DNA of 64,000 nucleotides. It comes from Candidatus Xianfuyuplasma coldseepsis (lineage in GTDB: Bacteria > Bacillota_I > Bacilli_A > Izemoplasmatales > Izemoplasmataceae). The notes under the pieces were generated by a model. The model did no database searches. It saw only the letters and a program-made list of their open reading frames with translations, and was not told the origin of the DNA. This document shows positions 8,854 to 19,494 of the stretch, piece after piece. The DNA lies in assembly GCF_014023125.1 (NCBI RefSeq), contig NZ_CP048914.1:372001-436000 (forward strand), in the 5' to 3' direction. Position numbers and translations under genes: made by a program. Position 1 is the first letter of the stretch. Each line of letters begins with the position of its first letter.

Positions 8854-9501
8854 TTATTTACCACAACATTTTTTGTACTTCTTACCACTACCACATTGAC
8901 AAGGATCATTCCGTCCTACTTTGTGTGGTTTTGGTAATTGATTGTATTCGGCGAGGGTATAACCATTTAAATTCCAACGTCTGGTATGTTGATGAACCTG
9001 TTTAACTAGAGTGGCGTATGTCTTAAAGTCTTGATCGGAAGGAAATATGATATCATACTCATTGGCAATGTTTAATAGTCTTTGATACGGTACAGCGAGT
9101 GCTGCCATACCTCTGATTTCATAACATACATTTATGACTTTGACTTCATTCTCTTCAATTGTTTCGATAAATTCAAGTAAATCAAAATAGGCATCATTTT
9201 CTTCATACTCATTGTCAATGTAGAATAAGAGTTCGTCTTGTGTTGGAATGTAATACGGTTTATTACGTTTTGTTTGTTTTTCTTGTTGCCATTCTTGTTC
9301 CGTATTCATACTCATGGCTTCGGTGTAGAAATACTCTCCATCATAATACATATGGTGTTTTTCTAATAGATCTTGATCAATTGGTTCTGCACTTGGGATA
9401 TGGTTATCATGATGGTATCGATAGACTTCGACTACTTTGTCTAAGGTTACCATTCCATATAGATTTGTGGCTGCAATAACATATTTGGTTATATCATTCA
9501 T
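8854..9501 (-). CDS. SEC-C motif protein
   Basis: 215 residues. The last 25 form a SEC-C zinc-binding motif ([18 protein letters not shown]), the same module found at the end of SecA and in many small uncharacterised proteins. The upstream 190 residues are acidic and I do not recognise them. A TATAAT box lies about 25 bases before the start (minus strand) with AGGTGATC just ahead of the ATG. It forms a short unit with the XRE regulator. A function cannot be stated from the sequence. Confidence 0.75.
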   Translation of the reverse strand: MNDITKYVIAATNLYGMVTLDKVVEVYRYHHDNHIPSAEPIDQDLLEKHHMYYDGEYFYTEAMSMNTEQEWQQEKQTKRNKPYYIPTQDELLFYIDNEYEENDAYFDLLEFIETIEENEVKVINVCYEIRGMAALAVPYQRLLNIANEYDIIFPSDQDFKTYATLVKQVHQHTRRWNLNGYTLAEYNQLPKPHKVGRNDPCQCGSGKKYKKCCGK

Positions 9502-9556
9502 GTGATCACCTACTCATTGTCATTATACCATGTAATACGGTAATTTATAGCATTCA

Positions 9557-9584
9557 AAAAGCATGGCAATTTTGCCATGCTTAT
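9557..9584 (-). terminator. Terminator of the amidohydrolase gene
   Basis: On the minus strand AAGCATGGCA pairs with TGCCATGCTT and runs into a T stretch immediately after the stop at 9581. Confidence 0.75.
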
Positions 9585-10975
9585 TTTTTGTCTCTTTTAT
9601 AGACTAGTTTCCCATCGATATAGGTTTCTAGTACAACGGTATCTTTTAATTCTTCTACCGTACAATTATGAATATCTCGATCAACAATAATGTAATCATT
9701 ATAGTTCTTATGTTCATCATAGGACATATAGTAACTGTTTTGATAACATTCTAATGCTTCATCAAGTGTGAATTTCTCTTCAGGGAGAAATTCACCTAAT
9801 TCTGGTTGTTTGATACTGGTTCTAGTGATTGCTGTGTACAAGTTATAAAATGGGTTTACTGGTTCCACAGGAGCATCAGTACTAAAGGCAACATGTACTC
9901 CCTCTTTATACATGGTTTTGAATAGATAGGATTCGTTTGCTCGATCTCCTAACCGTTCATGGACAATCCCAATATCACTGTTTAAGAAGATGGGTTGGAC
10001 GATAGCAGCAACACCTAGTTGTTTCATACGTTGGATTTGCTGTTTCGTCGCAAGCTGCGCATGAATAATACTGTGACGATGATTACGTTTCGTTCTACGT
10101 ATGCTTTTTTCGATTGCATCTAAAACTAAATCTATCATACCATCACCAATCGCGTGGATGGCGACATCCATCCCATTGGAGTCTGCGAGATAGATGAGGT
10201 CTTCTAATTCCGATTGTTTAAAAACTTGTATTCCTTTATTACCTGGATCATCACTGTAGTCTTTGTTTAGATAGGCTGTACGTCCACCCATACTTCCATC
10301 TGCGAGTAGTTTTAAAGGACCCATTTTAAATCCATTGTATGTCTTTTTATGATAGCCTTTATTGAGAAAGTCTTGTTGTAGTTTGATTGAAGGAAGATTT
10401 ACTTGTTCATATAGATGTATTTGCATGAGTCCTTCATGATAGAGTTCTTCTAGTACTTCTATAATATCTTCATAATGTACATTCTTTATACTAAAGTCAT
10501 CACTACCAACACTAGTAATGCCTTGTGATAGCAAATAGTTATTCGCAGAGATAAACATCTCTTTGAGTTCTTCTTTGGATGGCGGAGGGACAATCTTCAT
10601 GATTAAATCCATGGCATCTTCGGTGAAGATGCCTGTTTTGTAATCAAAGGATCCACCTTCTATTTGAGGAGTATCACTTGTGATTCCTGCAAGTTCCATA
10701 GCTTTATCATTGCATACTAAAACATGGCCACAAGTGCGGATGAGAATTACCGGCATAGATTTAGAGATATGATTGAGATCAAACTTCGTTGGTGTTCGCT
10801 TTTCGATAAATTGGGATTCATGCCATCCTCTACTGACAATGATTTTAGGATTATCATTTGAATAAGAAGACAATTCTGCTAATGTTGCGAATTCAGAGCA
10901 GTCAGCAATTCTTTGTTGTATACCTATACCTAATACATGCAAATGAGAATCATAGACAGAGGTTAGTCTAATCAT
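9581..10975 (-). CDS. Amidohydrolase family 3 (YtcJ-like), short N-terminus
   Basis: Metal-dependent amidohydrolase of the YtcJ/N-substituted formamide deformylase-like group. 464 residues from ATG 10975, which has GAGGTG six bases upstream; a TTG at 10993 adds six residues. The metal motif DSHLH is at residues 9-13. The KLLADGSMGGRTA block, DVAIHAIGDG, SIIHAQLAT and AFSTDAPVEPVNPF follow in family order. Relatives normally carry 50-60 residues before DSHLH that build one side of the beta-sandwich; here that segment is missing and nothing in the upstream DNA restores it. Substrate unknown. Confidence 0.8.
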   Translation of the reverse strand: MIRLTSVYDSHLHVLGIGIQQRIADCSEFATLAELSSYSNDNPKIIVSRGWHESQFIEKRTPTKFDLNHISKSMPVILIRTCGHVLVCNDKAMELAGITSDTPQIEGGSFDYKTGIFTEDAMDLIMKIVPPPSKEELKEMFISANNYLLSQGITSVGSDDFSIKNVHYEDIIEVLEELYHEGLMQIHLYEQVNLPSIKLQQDFLNKGYHKKTYNGFKMGPLKLLADGSMGGRTAYLNKDYSDDPGNKGIQVFKQSELEDLIYLADSNGMDVAIHAIGDGMIDLVLDAIEKSIRRTKRNHRHSIIHAQLATKQQIQRMKQLGVAAIVQPIFLNSDIGIVHERLGDRANESYLFKTMYKEGVHVAFSTDAPVEPVNPFYNLYTAITRTSIKQPELGEFLPEEKFTLDEALECYQNSYYMSYDEHKNYNDYIIVDRDIHNCTVEELKDTVVLETYIDGKLVYKRDKK

Positions 10976-10999
10976 ATATTTCACCTCAGACAATTACTA

Positions 11000-11735
11000 A
11001 CTTTGTTTTTTGCAGAACAATAACTAGGGTGATGATTACTTTCTAAGAATACGCAGTTAGATACTGGTTAAAAGTGTTTGAATGAGTTTTGATTTTATAT
11101 CATGATTTCTCAGTGATTTAGTAACACAATTAATAATCAAATCTGGTTTCATTATAGACAAACTCATGACCAAGTCTAGTAATCCAGTGTACGGTTGTTT
11201 ATCCTAAATACTTCTTAAAAATTTGGGTCTCTTTGTTTTGAAATTATTTGCTTTTGTCCCGTAGAACATTGGTTTTGAATAGAGTTTACTAACATTGCGT
11301 TATTAGTAGCTTGTTTTAGTAGGCTTATTAATCCTTCATTTTTATTAAGTAGTGGAATAAAATGATTTCTTGATCCTGTTAGAGCTTTTCCCATACAAAG
11401 AACCATTAACACCTGTTGCATAACTAATATTGATGCATAAATGAATTCATTAATATGTGGACTTACCAATAAAACAACAATGTTGTAGTTCGAGGATACT
11501 GCTAAGAATGATGTTCTATCATTACTTCTATATTTCTGGATAAGGACATTACGACGTATATTAGACTTAGATTTGATTCAATAATTCTCTGTTTATGAGA
11601 AAACTTCTGTATTATATTTTTGATTCAATATTCGAATCAAGAACTACTTCACCAACCATTTCATTGTGACAACGAAAAAGTGACTTTGGTGTCCTGCTAT
11701 ATTCAATGATCCGTGCCATTTTTTTGCACTCCCAT
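11000..11735 (-). pseudogene. Possible decayed gene between amidohydrolase and manA
   Basis: More than 800 bases have no intact gene. On the minus strand a TATAAT-like box (about 11746-11752), GGGAG and an ATG at about 11719 open a 35-codon frame (MARIIEYSRTPKSLF...) that stops at TAA. Further down, an 84-codon frame (11215-11469) is open but has no proper start, and multiple stops follow in all frames. This looks like promoter plus scattered coding remnants. I do not recognise the parent gene. It may instead be plain intergenic DNA. Confidence 0.3.
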
Positions 11736-11780
11736 AATAAATAAATTATATCACAAGAAAATAATACTGATTCTATATTC

Positions 11781-11809
11781 TTGTATATTTTGAACTACAA
11801 TGCTAAAAT
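11781..11809 (+). promoter_or_regulatory. Promoter of manA
   Basis: TTGTAT (11781-11786), 17-base spacer, TAAAAT (11804-11809), with an extended TG at 11801-11802. It lies 27 bases before the manA start. Confidence 0.65.
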
Positions 11810-11835
11810 ATTATGGTTAAGAAAGGATGATTGTG

Positions 11836-12708
11836 ATGGTGTTGAAGTTCGAACCAGTCTATTTTTATAAGGTATGGGGAGGAAACTCCTTTAAAAGATT
11901 ATATAATTATCCTACTACTGAAAATTGCGGTGAAGCTTGGGGAATAAGCGCACACCCTCATGGTAGTTCTATAGTAAAAGCGGGTCCATATAAAGGGAAA
12001 TCGCTACGAGAACTATATAAGTCTGAACGTCAACTATTCGGAAATTATAGTCAACCAGAATTTCCTATTTTAGTTAAACTTATTTCAGCATCTCAAGATC
12101 TAAGCATTCAAGTTCATCCTGATGATCAGTATGCTAAGAAGTTTAATAGTCTCGGTAAAGATGAAAGTTGGTATATCATCAATACAGAACCAAACACAAA
12201 AATCAATATTGGTCATCACGCTAATTCTGTATTAGAGCTTGAAGATGCAATTATCAATGATAGATTAACCACTCTTCTAAACTATTTTCCAATCAAACAT
12301 GGTGATATGTTTTACATTAAAGCAGGTACGATTCATGCTATTTGTGGAGGTACTACTCTACTTGAAGTGCAACAATCTTCAGATATTACATTTCGTCTAT
12401 ATGATTACAATCGGCTACATAATGGTAAGTTAAGAGAACTGCACATTAAAGATGCTCTGAAATGTATTGAAGTTCCAGACAATAAAAAATGGGAACCACA
12501 TGAAAATCAATATTTTATTGTTGATTCTCTTACTAATATTAATAAAACCAAACTCAGTTCAAATCAGCATGGAGATTATATTTTTATCCTCGAAGGGGAA
12601 GGTCTGTTTGATGATATATCTGTTAGTTCTGGAGATTTCATCATGGTAACAGCAGATTCAGAGTATACTGTAGAAGGAGATTTGAAATACAAAAAAATTG
12701 TATTTTAA
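11836..12708 (+). CDS. manA: Mannose-6-phosphate isomerase, class I
   Basis: Interconverts fructose-6-P and mannose-6-P, the entry to GDP-mannose and GDP-fucose. About 290 residues. Zinc-site blocks are visible: QVHPDDQYA near residue 94, GKDESWYI near 110 and AGTIHAI near 168, followed by the conserved arginine block FRLYDYNR. The start is ATG 11836, with GAAAGGA upstream; ATG 11827 overlaps that site. It is on the opposite strand to the polysaccharide locus and converges with it. Its product feeds manC, gmd and fcl there. Confidence 0.92.
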   Translation: MVLKFEPVYFYKVWGGNSFKRLYNYPTTENCGEAWGISAHPHGSSIVKAGPYKGKSLRELYKSERQLFGNYSQPEFPILVKLISASQDLSIQVHPDDQYAKKFNSLGKDESWYIINTEPNTKINIGHHANSVLELEDAIINDRLTTLLNYFPIKHGDMFYIKAGTIHAICGGTTLLEVQQSSDITFRLYDYNRLHNGKLRELHIKDALKCIEVPDNKKWEPHENQYFIVDSLTNINKTKLSSNQHGDYIFILEGEGLFDDISVSSGDFIMVTADSEYTVEGDLKYKKIVF

Positions 12709-12736
12709 AATGGGTTATTGCTAACCCATTTTTATT
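12706..12736. terminator. Bidirectional terminator at the end of the polysaccharide locus
   Basis: AAAATGGGTTA / TAACCCATTTTT with loop TTGC. It separates convergent manA and the initiating transferase gene. Confidence 0.85.
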
Positions 12737-14183
12737 TTCTAGTAATAATAAAGACATCTTTGTCTATATCACTCTCTAAATAAATATATCCTTGATTATC
12801 AAAGTGATCAATAACATTAAAATCCTGTAATAAACCTTGTGCACTATCATTTTGGAATATTGCTCTTATAGTATGTAATAAAATATACAAATCTTGGAAA
12901 AAAGAGTAATTGCGAATATAAAATAAATCATATCGTAATTTATCATCATACGTTGTATTGTACTTACCTAAAGCTTGAGCCAAACCAGTAACTCCTGCAC
13001 GTACATTAAGACGATATTTATAACTTGGATTTTCTTTTTTGAATTGTTCCACAAAAAATTCTCTTTCAGGTCGAGGTCCCACTATACTCATATCACCTTT
13101 AATTATATTAAAGAACTGTGGTAGTTCATCAACTCTAGTTTTCCGCATAAAACTTCCCAACTTAGTAATTCGAGGATCTTTATCAGAGGCTAATACTGGT
13201 CCAGTATGCTTTTCTGCATCAGGAATCATCGTTCGGAACTTAATTAATGTAAACGTTCGATTTTTATAAGTTAAACGTTCTTGTTTGAAGAATACCGGTC
13301 CTCTATCATATAGTTTAACAACTATTGCAGTTAAAAGCATTATTGGTGATGTTAGAATCAATCCAACTAGTCCAACAATTAAATCAAAGGTTCGTTTTAG
13401 AAAACGTTGTTCCAATGTTAGTTCTAGTCCTTGAACTTGATACACCAAAACATCTCCAATATTCTCAATAGAAGCATTTTTTATCGCAAGTTCATATATC
13501 TTTGGTATTAAGAAAAACGTCTTGTTATGCTCAATACAATGAGCGATAATTGTATTCTTTTTTTCTTCGTAAAGATTTGCTGTTAAATATATGTATTCTA
13601 CTCGGTTAATATACTTCTCTATAATCGGACATTGTTTTGTATTATTTTCATCTTCATATATTATATATTTCAGTTCAACATAGCTAGACTTGTCAGAGAT
13701 TAGTTTTTTAGCAAACTTATCTGCTTGATCTTTTGGACCAATTATAATAGCGGTTTTCACATTTACTTTTTGGAAAAAATAAAACTCAACATATTTAATA
13801 AACACAAAAAACATTACTTGGACAGCAAAACTATAAATAAAAATAGTTTTAGAAAAATCAAGATCATTCAAAAACATGGATGAAAATACTGTAATTAAAT
13901 TTGCCATAATTAATGCTAAAATAATCCTTGGCATCAAATCTCTATATTTTGTTTTAACTACAGAGATTCTATATACTCTAAAGAATATTACCGTTGATAG
14001 CAGCAAAACACTATTTGCAATAACTAAATCTACAATGAAATCAAAAGTGGTAGAAATTGTGATATTTTGAAGTTCACCATGTGCTAGTAAAACAATTATT
14101 AAGCTTCCAATAACAACTCCCATATCTATTAGGAGTTCAAACAGTTGTATAATTCTACTATCCCATCTAAAATCATTTCTCAC
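12732..14183 (-). CDS. Polyprenyl glycosylphosphotransferase (initiating sugar transferase)
   Basis: Transfers the first sugar-1-phosphate to undecaprenyl phosphate and so starts each repeat unit. About 483 residues. The N-terminal third has four to five membrane helices, the middle is a Rossmann-like CoA-binding-type region, and the C-terminal 190 residues are the bacterial sugar transferase domain: FFKQERLTYKNRTFTLIKFRTM, then VDELPQFFNIIKGDMS and VGPRP. This is the WbaP/WcaJ/CpsE type. GTG 14183 is preferred because GAGGTG lies six bases ahead; GTG 14192 overlaps it. It is the last gene of the locus, an unusual place for an initiating enzyme. The sugar (glucose or galactose) cannot be told. 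Confidence 0.88.
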   Translation of the reverse strand: MRNDFRWDSRIIQLFELLIDMGVVIGSLIIVLLAHGELQNITISTTFDFIVDLVIANSVLLLSTVIFFRVYRISVVKTKYRDLMPRIILALIMANLITVFSSMFLNDLDFSKTIFIYSFAVQVMFFVFIKYVEFYFFQKVNVKTAIIIGPKDQADKFAKKLISDKSSYVELKYIIYEDENNTKQCPIIEKYINRVEYIYLTANLYEEKKNTIIAHCIEHNKTFFLIPKIYELAIKNASIENIGDVLVYQVQGLELTLEQRFLKRTFDLIVGLVGLILTSPIMLLTAIVVKLYDRGPVFFKQERLTYKNRTFTLIKFRTMIPDAEKHTGPVLASDKDPRITKLGSFMRKTRVDELPQFFNIIKGDMSIVGPRPEREFFVEQFKKENPSYKYRLNVRAGVTGLAQALGKYNTTYDDKLRYDLFYIRNYSFFQDLYILLHTIRAIFQNDSAQGLLQDFNVIDHFDNQGYIYLESDIDKDVFIITRK

Positions 14184-14211
14184 AACAATCACCTCAATAT
14201 ATGCATATCTT

Positions 14212-15213
14212 TTATCTGTTTATATTTATTTCAAATCTCCACGCATCTTCTAGCATCTCTTTTAATCCCCTTTTTGCCTTCCAATTCAGTTCCTTCTCAG
14301 CCTTTATGGGGTTTGCGTAACATTCAGCAATATCCCCTGGTCGTCGATTAGTAATTCGATATTTCACTTTCTTACCAGAGATTTCCTCAAATGTATTTAT
14401 CATATCCATCACACTATATCCAACACCAGTACCTAAATTGTGAATAAAGTAGCCATTCTTAATTGCAATATATTCTAAAGCTTTTATATGACCGTAAGCT
14501 AAATCTTCAACGTGTATATAATCTCGAATACCCGTTCCATCTTTGGTTGGGTAATCATTACCATATACAGGAAGTTCATCCAACTTACCAGATGCCACTT
14601 GGTTAATATAAGGCACTAAATTGTTCGGTATACCATTTGGATTTTCACCAATCAAACCTGATTTGTGTGCTCCTACAGGATTAAAATATCTTAATATGCT
14701 GATGCTAGTATCTTTATTAGCAATTGAATAGTCTTTTAAGATTTCTTCAATAAATAGCTTTGTTCTTCCGTATGGATTTGTAGCATTTATAGGAAATGAT
14801 TCATCAATAGGGCAACTGATAGGGTCTCCATACACAGTAGCAGAGGAACTAAAGACAAATTTCTTTACATCAAATTCTTTCATTAGTTTTAACAAGTTTA
14901 ATGTTGTATTGATATTATTATCATAGTAATCAACAGGTACTCTTACAGATTCTCCAACCGCCTTATATCCAGCAAAATGGATAATTGCATCGATTTTATT
15001 ATTCTCGAAAATACTTCTTGATTGTGTGTAATCCTTTAAATCAACTTCGAAAACAGTTATTTCCTTTTTCGAAATGTACTTCAAATTATCGATCACTTGT
15101 GGAGAACTATTTGAGTAATTGTCAGCAACAATGACATCATATCTTTGTTCTAGCAGATGAAATACAGTGTGACTTCCTATATATCCTGCACCCCCTGTAA
15201 CCAATACTTTCAT
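14212..15213 (-). CDS. galE: UDP-glucose 4-epimerase
   Basis: Extended SDR enzyme that interconverts UDP-glucose and UDP-galactose (or the N-acetyl forms). 333 residues. N-terminal TGGAGYIG binds NAD. The catalytic SSSATVYG serine block and YGRTK tyrosine-lysine pair are present, and IRDYIHVEDLA is the usual GalE block. The start overlaps the stop of manC (four bases), so translation is coupled. Confidence 0.92.
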   Translation of the reverse strand: MKVLVTGGAGYIGSHTVFHLLEQRYDVIVADNYSNSSPQVIDNLKYISKKEITVFEVDLKDYTQSRSIFENNKIDAIIHFAGYKAVGESVRVPVDYYDNNINTTLNLLKLMKEFDVKKFVFSSSATVYGDPISCPIDESFPINATNPYGRTKLFIEEILKDYSIANKDTSISILRYFNPVGAHKSGLIGENPNGIPNNLVPYINQVASGKLDELPVYGNDYPTKDGTGIRDYIHVEDLAYGHIKALEYIAIKNGYFIHNLGTGVGYSVMDMINTFEEISGKKVKYRITNRRPGDIAECYANPIKAEKELNWKAKRGLKEMLEDAWRFEININR

Positions 15214-16277
15214 TCTATTATCTCCAATTTTGATAGTTTTGTTAGTAGTAATTTAATCTTTTCAGTTTCAGACCTATCACATATCAATATCCCATTATGA
15301 GAATCTACTATTACCATGTTGGTGACCCCTATTGTTGTAATCAAAGATTCTTCTTTGTCAGATATAACAATGTTATTGTTGGAATCAAGAAAAAAATAAT
15401 TAGCGTTTTTGACAACATTACTCTCTTGATCTAGTTGGAATAAATCAGGAAGAGAGTTGAATCCGCCAACATCATTCCAACCAATATCTACGGGTATACA
15501 TTTGATGATTTGTGATTTTTCCATTACGGCATAATCGATTGATATTCTTTTAAATGTGTTAAATAAGTCTTTTACTTTTTTTGATAGTTCAATACCTGTA
15601 TGATTTTTAATAATAGGCTGTAGTTTCTGTATTGTTTGAACGTGATTTGGTACATATTTTTCAAGTTCATTCATAATTGTATCATATTTGAATATAAACA
15701 TACCACTATTCCATACATAGTTTCCATCATTTAAATAGTCCAACGCTGTTTCATAGTTTGGTTTTTCCATAAATCGTTTCGTGCTACAGATTTGATTTAT
15801 TGAAAGAGTATTTAGCTGGATGTACCCATACCCAGTTTCAGGTTTTGTTGGTTTAACTCCAAGAGTAACAATTGATCCTCTTTCAGCTTCTTCTTTAGCA
15901 AGTTTTAATGACTCAATAAAGCCATCAACATCTTCGATTAAGTGATCAGCCGCTAAAACAGTTATTGTTGGGTTATTTTCATACTTTGAAATATAGGTAC
16001 TTCCATATGCTATAGCAGCTGCGGTATCTCTAAAGGCAGGTTCAATGATGATGTTTTCTTCTCTTAACTCAGGAATTTGTTTCTTTATTCCCACTGCTTG
16101 AATTGCATTAGTAGCAATATATATATCGTCATAATCAACTAGATTCAAGATACGTTCAACCGTTTCTCTTATCATTGATTTATTACTTGCTAAAGATAGT
16201 AGTTGTTTAGGGTTTTCTTTTGTGGAAAGTGGCCAAAATCGTTCACCTGAACCTCCAGCCATGATTAGTACTTTCAA
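15210..16277 (-). CDS. manC: Mannose-1-phosphate guanylyltransferase
   Basis: Makes GDP-mannose from mannose-1-P and GTP, the substrate of gmd. 355 residues, the short form without the fused isomerase domain. The pyrophosphorylase signature GGSGERFWPLSTKENPKQLL is N-terminal; EKPNYETA and GWNDVGGFNSL are family blocks. Phosphomannomutase (manB), needed for the step between manA and manC, is not in this window. Confidence 0.92.
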   Translation of the reverse strand: MKVLIMAGGSGERFWPLSTKENPKQLLSLASNKSMIRETVERILNLVDYDDIYIATNAIQAVGIKKQIPELREENIIIEPAFRDTAAAIAYGSTYISKYENNPTITVLAADHLIEDVDGFIESLKLAKEEAERGSIVTLGVKPTKPETGYGYIQLNTLSINQICSTKRFMEKPNYETALDYLNDGNYVWNSGMFIFKYDTIMNELEKYVPNHVQTIQKLQPIIKNHTGIELSKKVKDLFNTFKRISIDYAVMEKSQIIKCIPVDIGWNDVGGFNSLPDLFQLDQESNVVKNANYFFLDSNNNIVISDKEESLITTIGVTNMVIVDSHNGILICDRSETEKIKLLLTKLSKLEIIE

Positions 16278-16289
16278 GTTAACTCCCCC

Positions 16290-17456
16290 TTAATCTCTGT
16301 TAAATAAATCTCTAGTATATACTTTTTCCTTAACATCCATTATGTCTTTAGATAGTCTATTCGAAACTATTATATCTGAAATTTTCTTAAATTTCTCTAA
16401 GTCTTTGATAACTTTACTTTGATAGAACTCACTTTCCTTAAGTACTGGCTCATATACTACTACTTCAATGCCTTTAGCTTTAATCCGTTTCATAACACCT
16501 TGTATTGAAGAAGCCCTAAAATTATCTGAATCCATTTTCATTGTAAGACGATAAATTCCTACAATTCTAGGATTTCGTTTGATGATCATATCAGAAATAT
16601 GATCTTTACGTGTTCGATTCGCATCTACGATTGCTCGTATGATGTTTTGTGGTACATCAGAATAATTAGCTAGTAGTTGTTTTGTATCTTTTGGTAAGCA
16701 ATACCCACCATATCCAAAAGATGGATTATTATAGTGCCCACCAATACGAGGATCTAAACTTACCCCTTCAATGATATTTTTTGTGTCTAATCCCCTAACT
16801 TCTGCATATGTATCTAACTCATTAAAATATGCAACCCTCATTGCTAGATATGTGTTAGCAAAGAGTTTAATTGCTTCAGCTTCTGTACTATTGGTGAATA
16901 GAACAGGAATATCTTTCTTCTCAGCACCATCGATTAGTAATTGTGCGAATTGCTTTGCTCTAGTAGAATCTTCTCCTACAATAATTCTTGAAGGATATAA
17001 ATTATCATGCAGGGCTTTTCCTTCTCTTAGAAACTCTGGACTAAATATCACATTGTCAATACAATACTTTTCTTTGATAGAAGCGGTATAACCAACAGGA
17101 ACTGTTGATTTAATAATTATGACCGTATCAGGGTTTAATTTTAAAACATCATCAATGACCATCTCAACAGTAGACGTGTCAAAATAATTCTGATCTGAAT
17201 CATAATTCGTTGGTGTTGCAATAACTACAAACTCTGCATCCTTATATGCTACAGTTTTATCTACTGTGGCTAACAAGTTAAGATTAAATTTCGAGAAATA
17301 TCTATTAATTTCCTGGTCAACAATTGGTGATTTTCTATTGTTAATCATTTCCACTTTCTGTTCAATGATATCTAATGCAATAACTTCGTTTTTTTTTGAT
17401 AACAGTGTGGCAAGTGATAATCCCACGTATCCGGTTCCCACAATAGTTACTTTCAT
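16290..17456 (-). CDS. ugd: UDP-glucose 6-dehydrogenase
   Basis: Oxidises UDP-glucose to UDP-glucuronate with two NAD+. 388 residues, the length of the short bacterial Ugd. N-terminal [13 protein letters not shown] binds NAD; the catalytic cysteine lies in [14 protein letters not shown] near residue 255. SPEFLREG is the conserved substrate block. UDP-ManNAc dehydrogenases share the fold, but the length and the [16 protein letters not shown] details fit Ugd best. The product suggests a uronic acid in the polymer. Confidence 0.88.
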   Translation of the reverse strand: MKVTIVGTGYVGLSLATLLSKKNEVIALDIIEQKVEMINNRKSPIVDQEINRYFSKFNLNLLATVDKTVAYKDAEFVVIATPTNYDSDQNYFDTSTVEMVIDDVLKLNPDTVIIIKSTVPVGYTASIKEKYCIDNVIFSPEFLREGKALHDNLYPSRIIVGEDSTRAKQFAQLLIDGAEKKDIPVLFTNSTEAEAIKLFANTYLAMRVAYFNELDTYAEVRGLDTKNIIEGVSLDPRIGGHYNNPSFGYGGYCLPKDTKQLLANYSDVPQNIIRAIVDANRTRKDHISDMIIKRNPRIVGIYRLTMKMDSDNFRASSIQGVMKRIKAKGIEVVVYEPVLKESEFYQSKVIKDLEKFKKISDIIVSNRLSKDIMDVKEKVYTRDLFNRD

Positions 17457-17464
17457 ACAGTTTC

Positions 17465-18403
17465 CTACTTCCTTATATTATTCGTGGTTAAGTACCAATC
17501 ATAAACTTTTTTAATTCCTTCTTGCAAGGTTATTTGATGCTTCCAACCGGTTGCATTTAATTTTGATACATCAAGTAATTTCCGAGGAGTCCCATCTGGT
17601 TTGGTAAGATCATTTACTATATCACCTTTGTACCCAACTATATTCTTAATGATGTTAGCTAACTCAATGATTTCAACATCAACACCGGTACCAATGTTCA
17701 GATGAGATTCATCTGAATAATTTTCCATCAAATATATACATGCATCAGCAAGATCATCTACATACAAAAATTCTCTTTTCGGTTTTCCAGTTCCCCACAT
17801 TACAACTTCTTTTTCATTGTTAATTTTTGCCTCATGAAATTTACGAAGTAATGCTGGAAGCACATGTGAAGTTTCTAAATCAAAATTATCATTAATACCA
17901 TATAAATTTGTCGGCATTACAGAAATAAAATCACAGCCATACTGCCTACGATAAAATTTACATAACTCAATACCTGTAATTTTTGCAATTGCATACGCTT
18001 CATTAGTAGTTTCGAGAGTTCCAGTTAACAAGTATTCCTCTTTCATAGGTTGTGGAGCAAACTTAGGGTAAATACATGAACTTCCTAGAAAGAGTAATTT
18101 CTTAACATTGTTTTTATATGCGGTATTTATTACATTTGCTTCAATCATTAAATTATCATAAATGAACTCAGCAGGAAATGTACTATTAGCAAAGATTCCA
18201 CCAACTTTTGCTGCAGCCAAAAAAACATATTCTGGTTTTTCATTTTCAAAGAACTCTTCTACATCCATTTGACTTATGAGATTTAACTCATCAAACTCTT
18301 TGCTAATAATATTATTATATCCTTTTTCTTTCAGGTTGCGTACTATAGCAGAACCAACCATACCTCTATGGCCTGCAACATATATTTTACTGTTATAATC
18401 CAT
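17465..18403 (-). CDS. fcl: GDP-L-fucose synthase
   Basis: Epimerase-reductase that converts GDP-4-keto-6-deoxymannose to GDP-L-fucose. 312 residues. [16 protein letters not shown] is the NADP loop; LGSSCIYP carries the catalytic Ser and YAIAK the Tyr-Lys pair. MPTNLYG is also conserved in WcaG. It sits directly after gmd, the preceding enzyme, as in most GDP-fucose clusters, and matches the fucosyltransferase at 29226. Confidence 0.94.
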   Translation of the reverse strand: MDYNSKIYVAGHRGMVGSAIVRNLKEKGYNNIISKEFDELNLISQMDVEEFFENEKPEYVFLAAAKVGGIFANSTFPAEFIYDNLMIEANVINTAYKNNVKKLLFLGSSCIYPKFAPQPMKEEYLLTGTLETTNEAYAIAKITGIELCKFYRRQYGCDFISVMPTNLYGINDNFDLETSHVLPALLRKFHEAKINNEKEVVMWGTGKPKREFLYVDDLADACIYLMENYSDESHLNIGTGVDVEIIELANIIKNIVGYKGDIVNDLTKPDGTPRKLLDVSKLNATGWKHQITLQEGIKKVYDWYLTTNNIRK

Positions 18404-18411
18404 AATCTCAC

Positions 18412-19494
18412 CTATTCAAATGAGCGTTTATTTTGCTCTTCTTTTAATACTTTTGAGTAATCCGCTTTCACCATTAGTTTAACAAGCTCAGAAAAACTTG
18501 TCGAAGTTGGATTCCAACCGAGTGTTTCTCGAGCTTTTGTTGGATCTCCTAGCAACTGTTCAACTTCAGTAGGTCGGAAATATTGTGGATCAACTTCTAC
18601 TAATACACGATTAGTCTTATCGTCAATACCTTTTTCATCAACACCTTCACCTTCCCAATTGAGACTTATTCCAACATATTTGAAAGCTAGTGTACAAAAT
18701 TCACGAACAGTATGCATTTCACCCGTGGCAATAACATAATCATCGGGTTCTTCTTGTTGTAGTATTAGCCACATGCATTCTACATAATCCTTAGCATAAC
18801 CCCAATCTCTTTTTGCATTTAAATTACCTAAATACAATTTTTCTTGTTTTCCTTGGGCTATTCTAGCAGCAGCTAAAGTGATTTTCCTAGTAACAAAGGT
18901 TTCTCCGCGCCTTTCAGATTCATGATTAAATAAGATGCCGTTAGAAGAATGCATTCCATATGCTTCTCTATAATTTTTCGTTATCCAGTAACCATACAAC
19001 TTTGCAACACCATATGGACTTCTAGGATAAAAAGGAGTATTTTCAGTTTGTGGAACTTCTTGAACTTTGCCAAATAATTCTGATGTCGATGCTTGATAAA
19101 TTTTCGTCTTTTTTTCATATCCAAGTAACTTTACTGCTTCAAGAATTCTTAAAGTTCCAACAGCATCTGTCTGCGCTGTGTATTCAGGTAGTTCAAATGA
19201 TACCTTTACATGAGACTGAGCTGCCAAATTATATATCTCATCGGGTTTAATATCTCTTATCAACCTGATTAAATTTGCACTATCTGTCATATCACCGTAA
19301 TGCAACTTGAGTTTCCTTTCTTTATGCATATCCTTAATTAACTCATCAATGTATAAATGTTCGATTCTGCCAGTATTAAAAGATGACGCTCTTCGTAAAA
19401 CTCCATGAACTTCGTATCCTTTTTCTAGTAAAAATTCCGCTAAATAAGACCCATCCTGTCCTGTAATTCCTGTTATAAATGCAGTTTTCATCAT
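18412..19494 (-). CDS. gmd: GDP-mannose 4,6-dehydratase
   Basis: First committed step of GDP-fucose synthesis. 360 residues. [20 protein letters not shown] and [14 protein letters not shown] are the diagnostic N-terminal blocks that bind NADP and tell Gmd from other SDRs. The catalytic TSELFG and YGVAK motifs are present. ATG at 19494 overlaps the stop of the NeuB-like gene by four bases. Confidence 0.95.
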   Translation of the reverse strand: MMKTAFITGITGQDGSYLAEFLLEKGYEVHGVLRRASSFNTGRIEHLYIDELIKDMHKERKLKLHYGDMTDSANLIRLIRDIKPDEIYNLAAQSHVKVSFELPEYTAQTDAVGTLRILEAVKLLGYEKKTKIYQASTSELFGKVQEVPQTENTPFYPRSPYGVAKLYGYWITKNYREAYGMHSSNGILFNHESERRGETFVTRKITLAAARIAQGKQEKLYLGNLNAKRDWGYAKDYVECMWLILQQEEPDDYVIATGEMHTVREFCTLAFKYVGISLNWEGEGVDEKGIDDKTNRVLVEVDPQYFRPTEVEQLLGDPTKARETLGWNPTSTSFSELVKLMVKADYSKVLKEEQNKRSFE

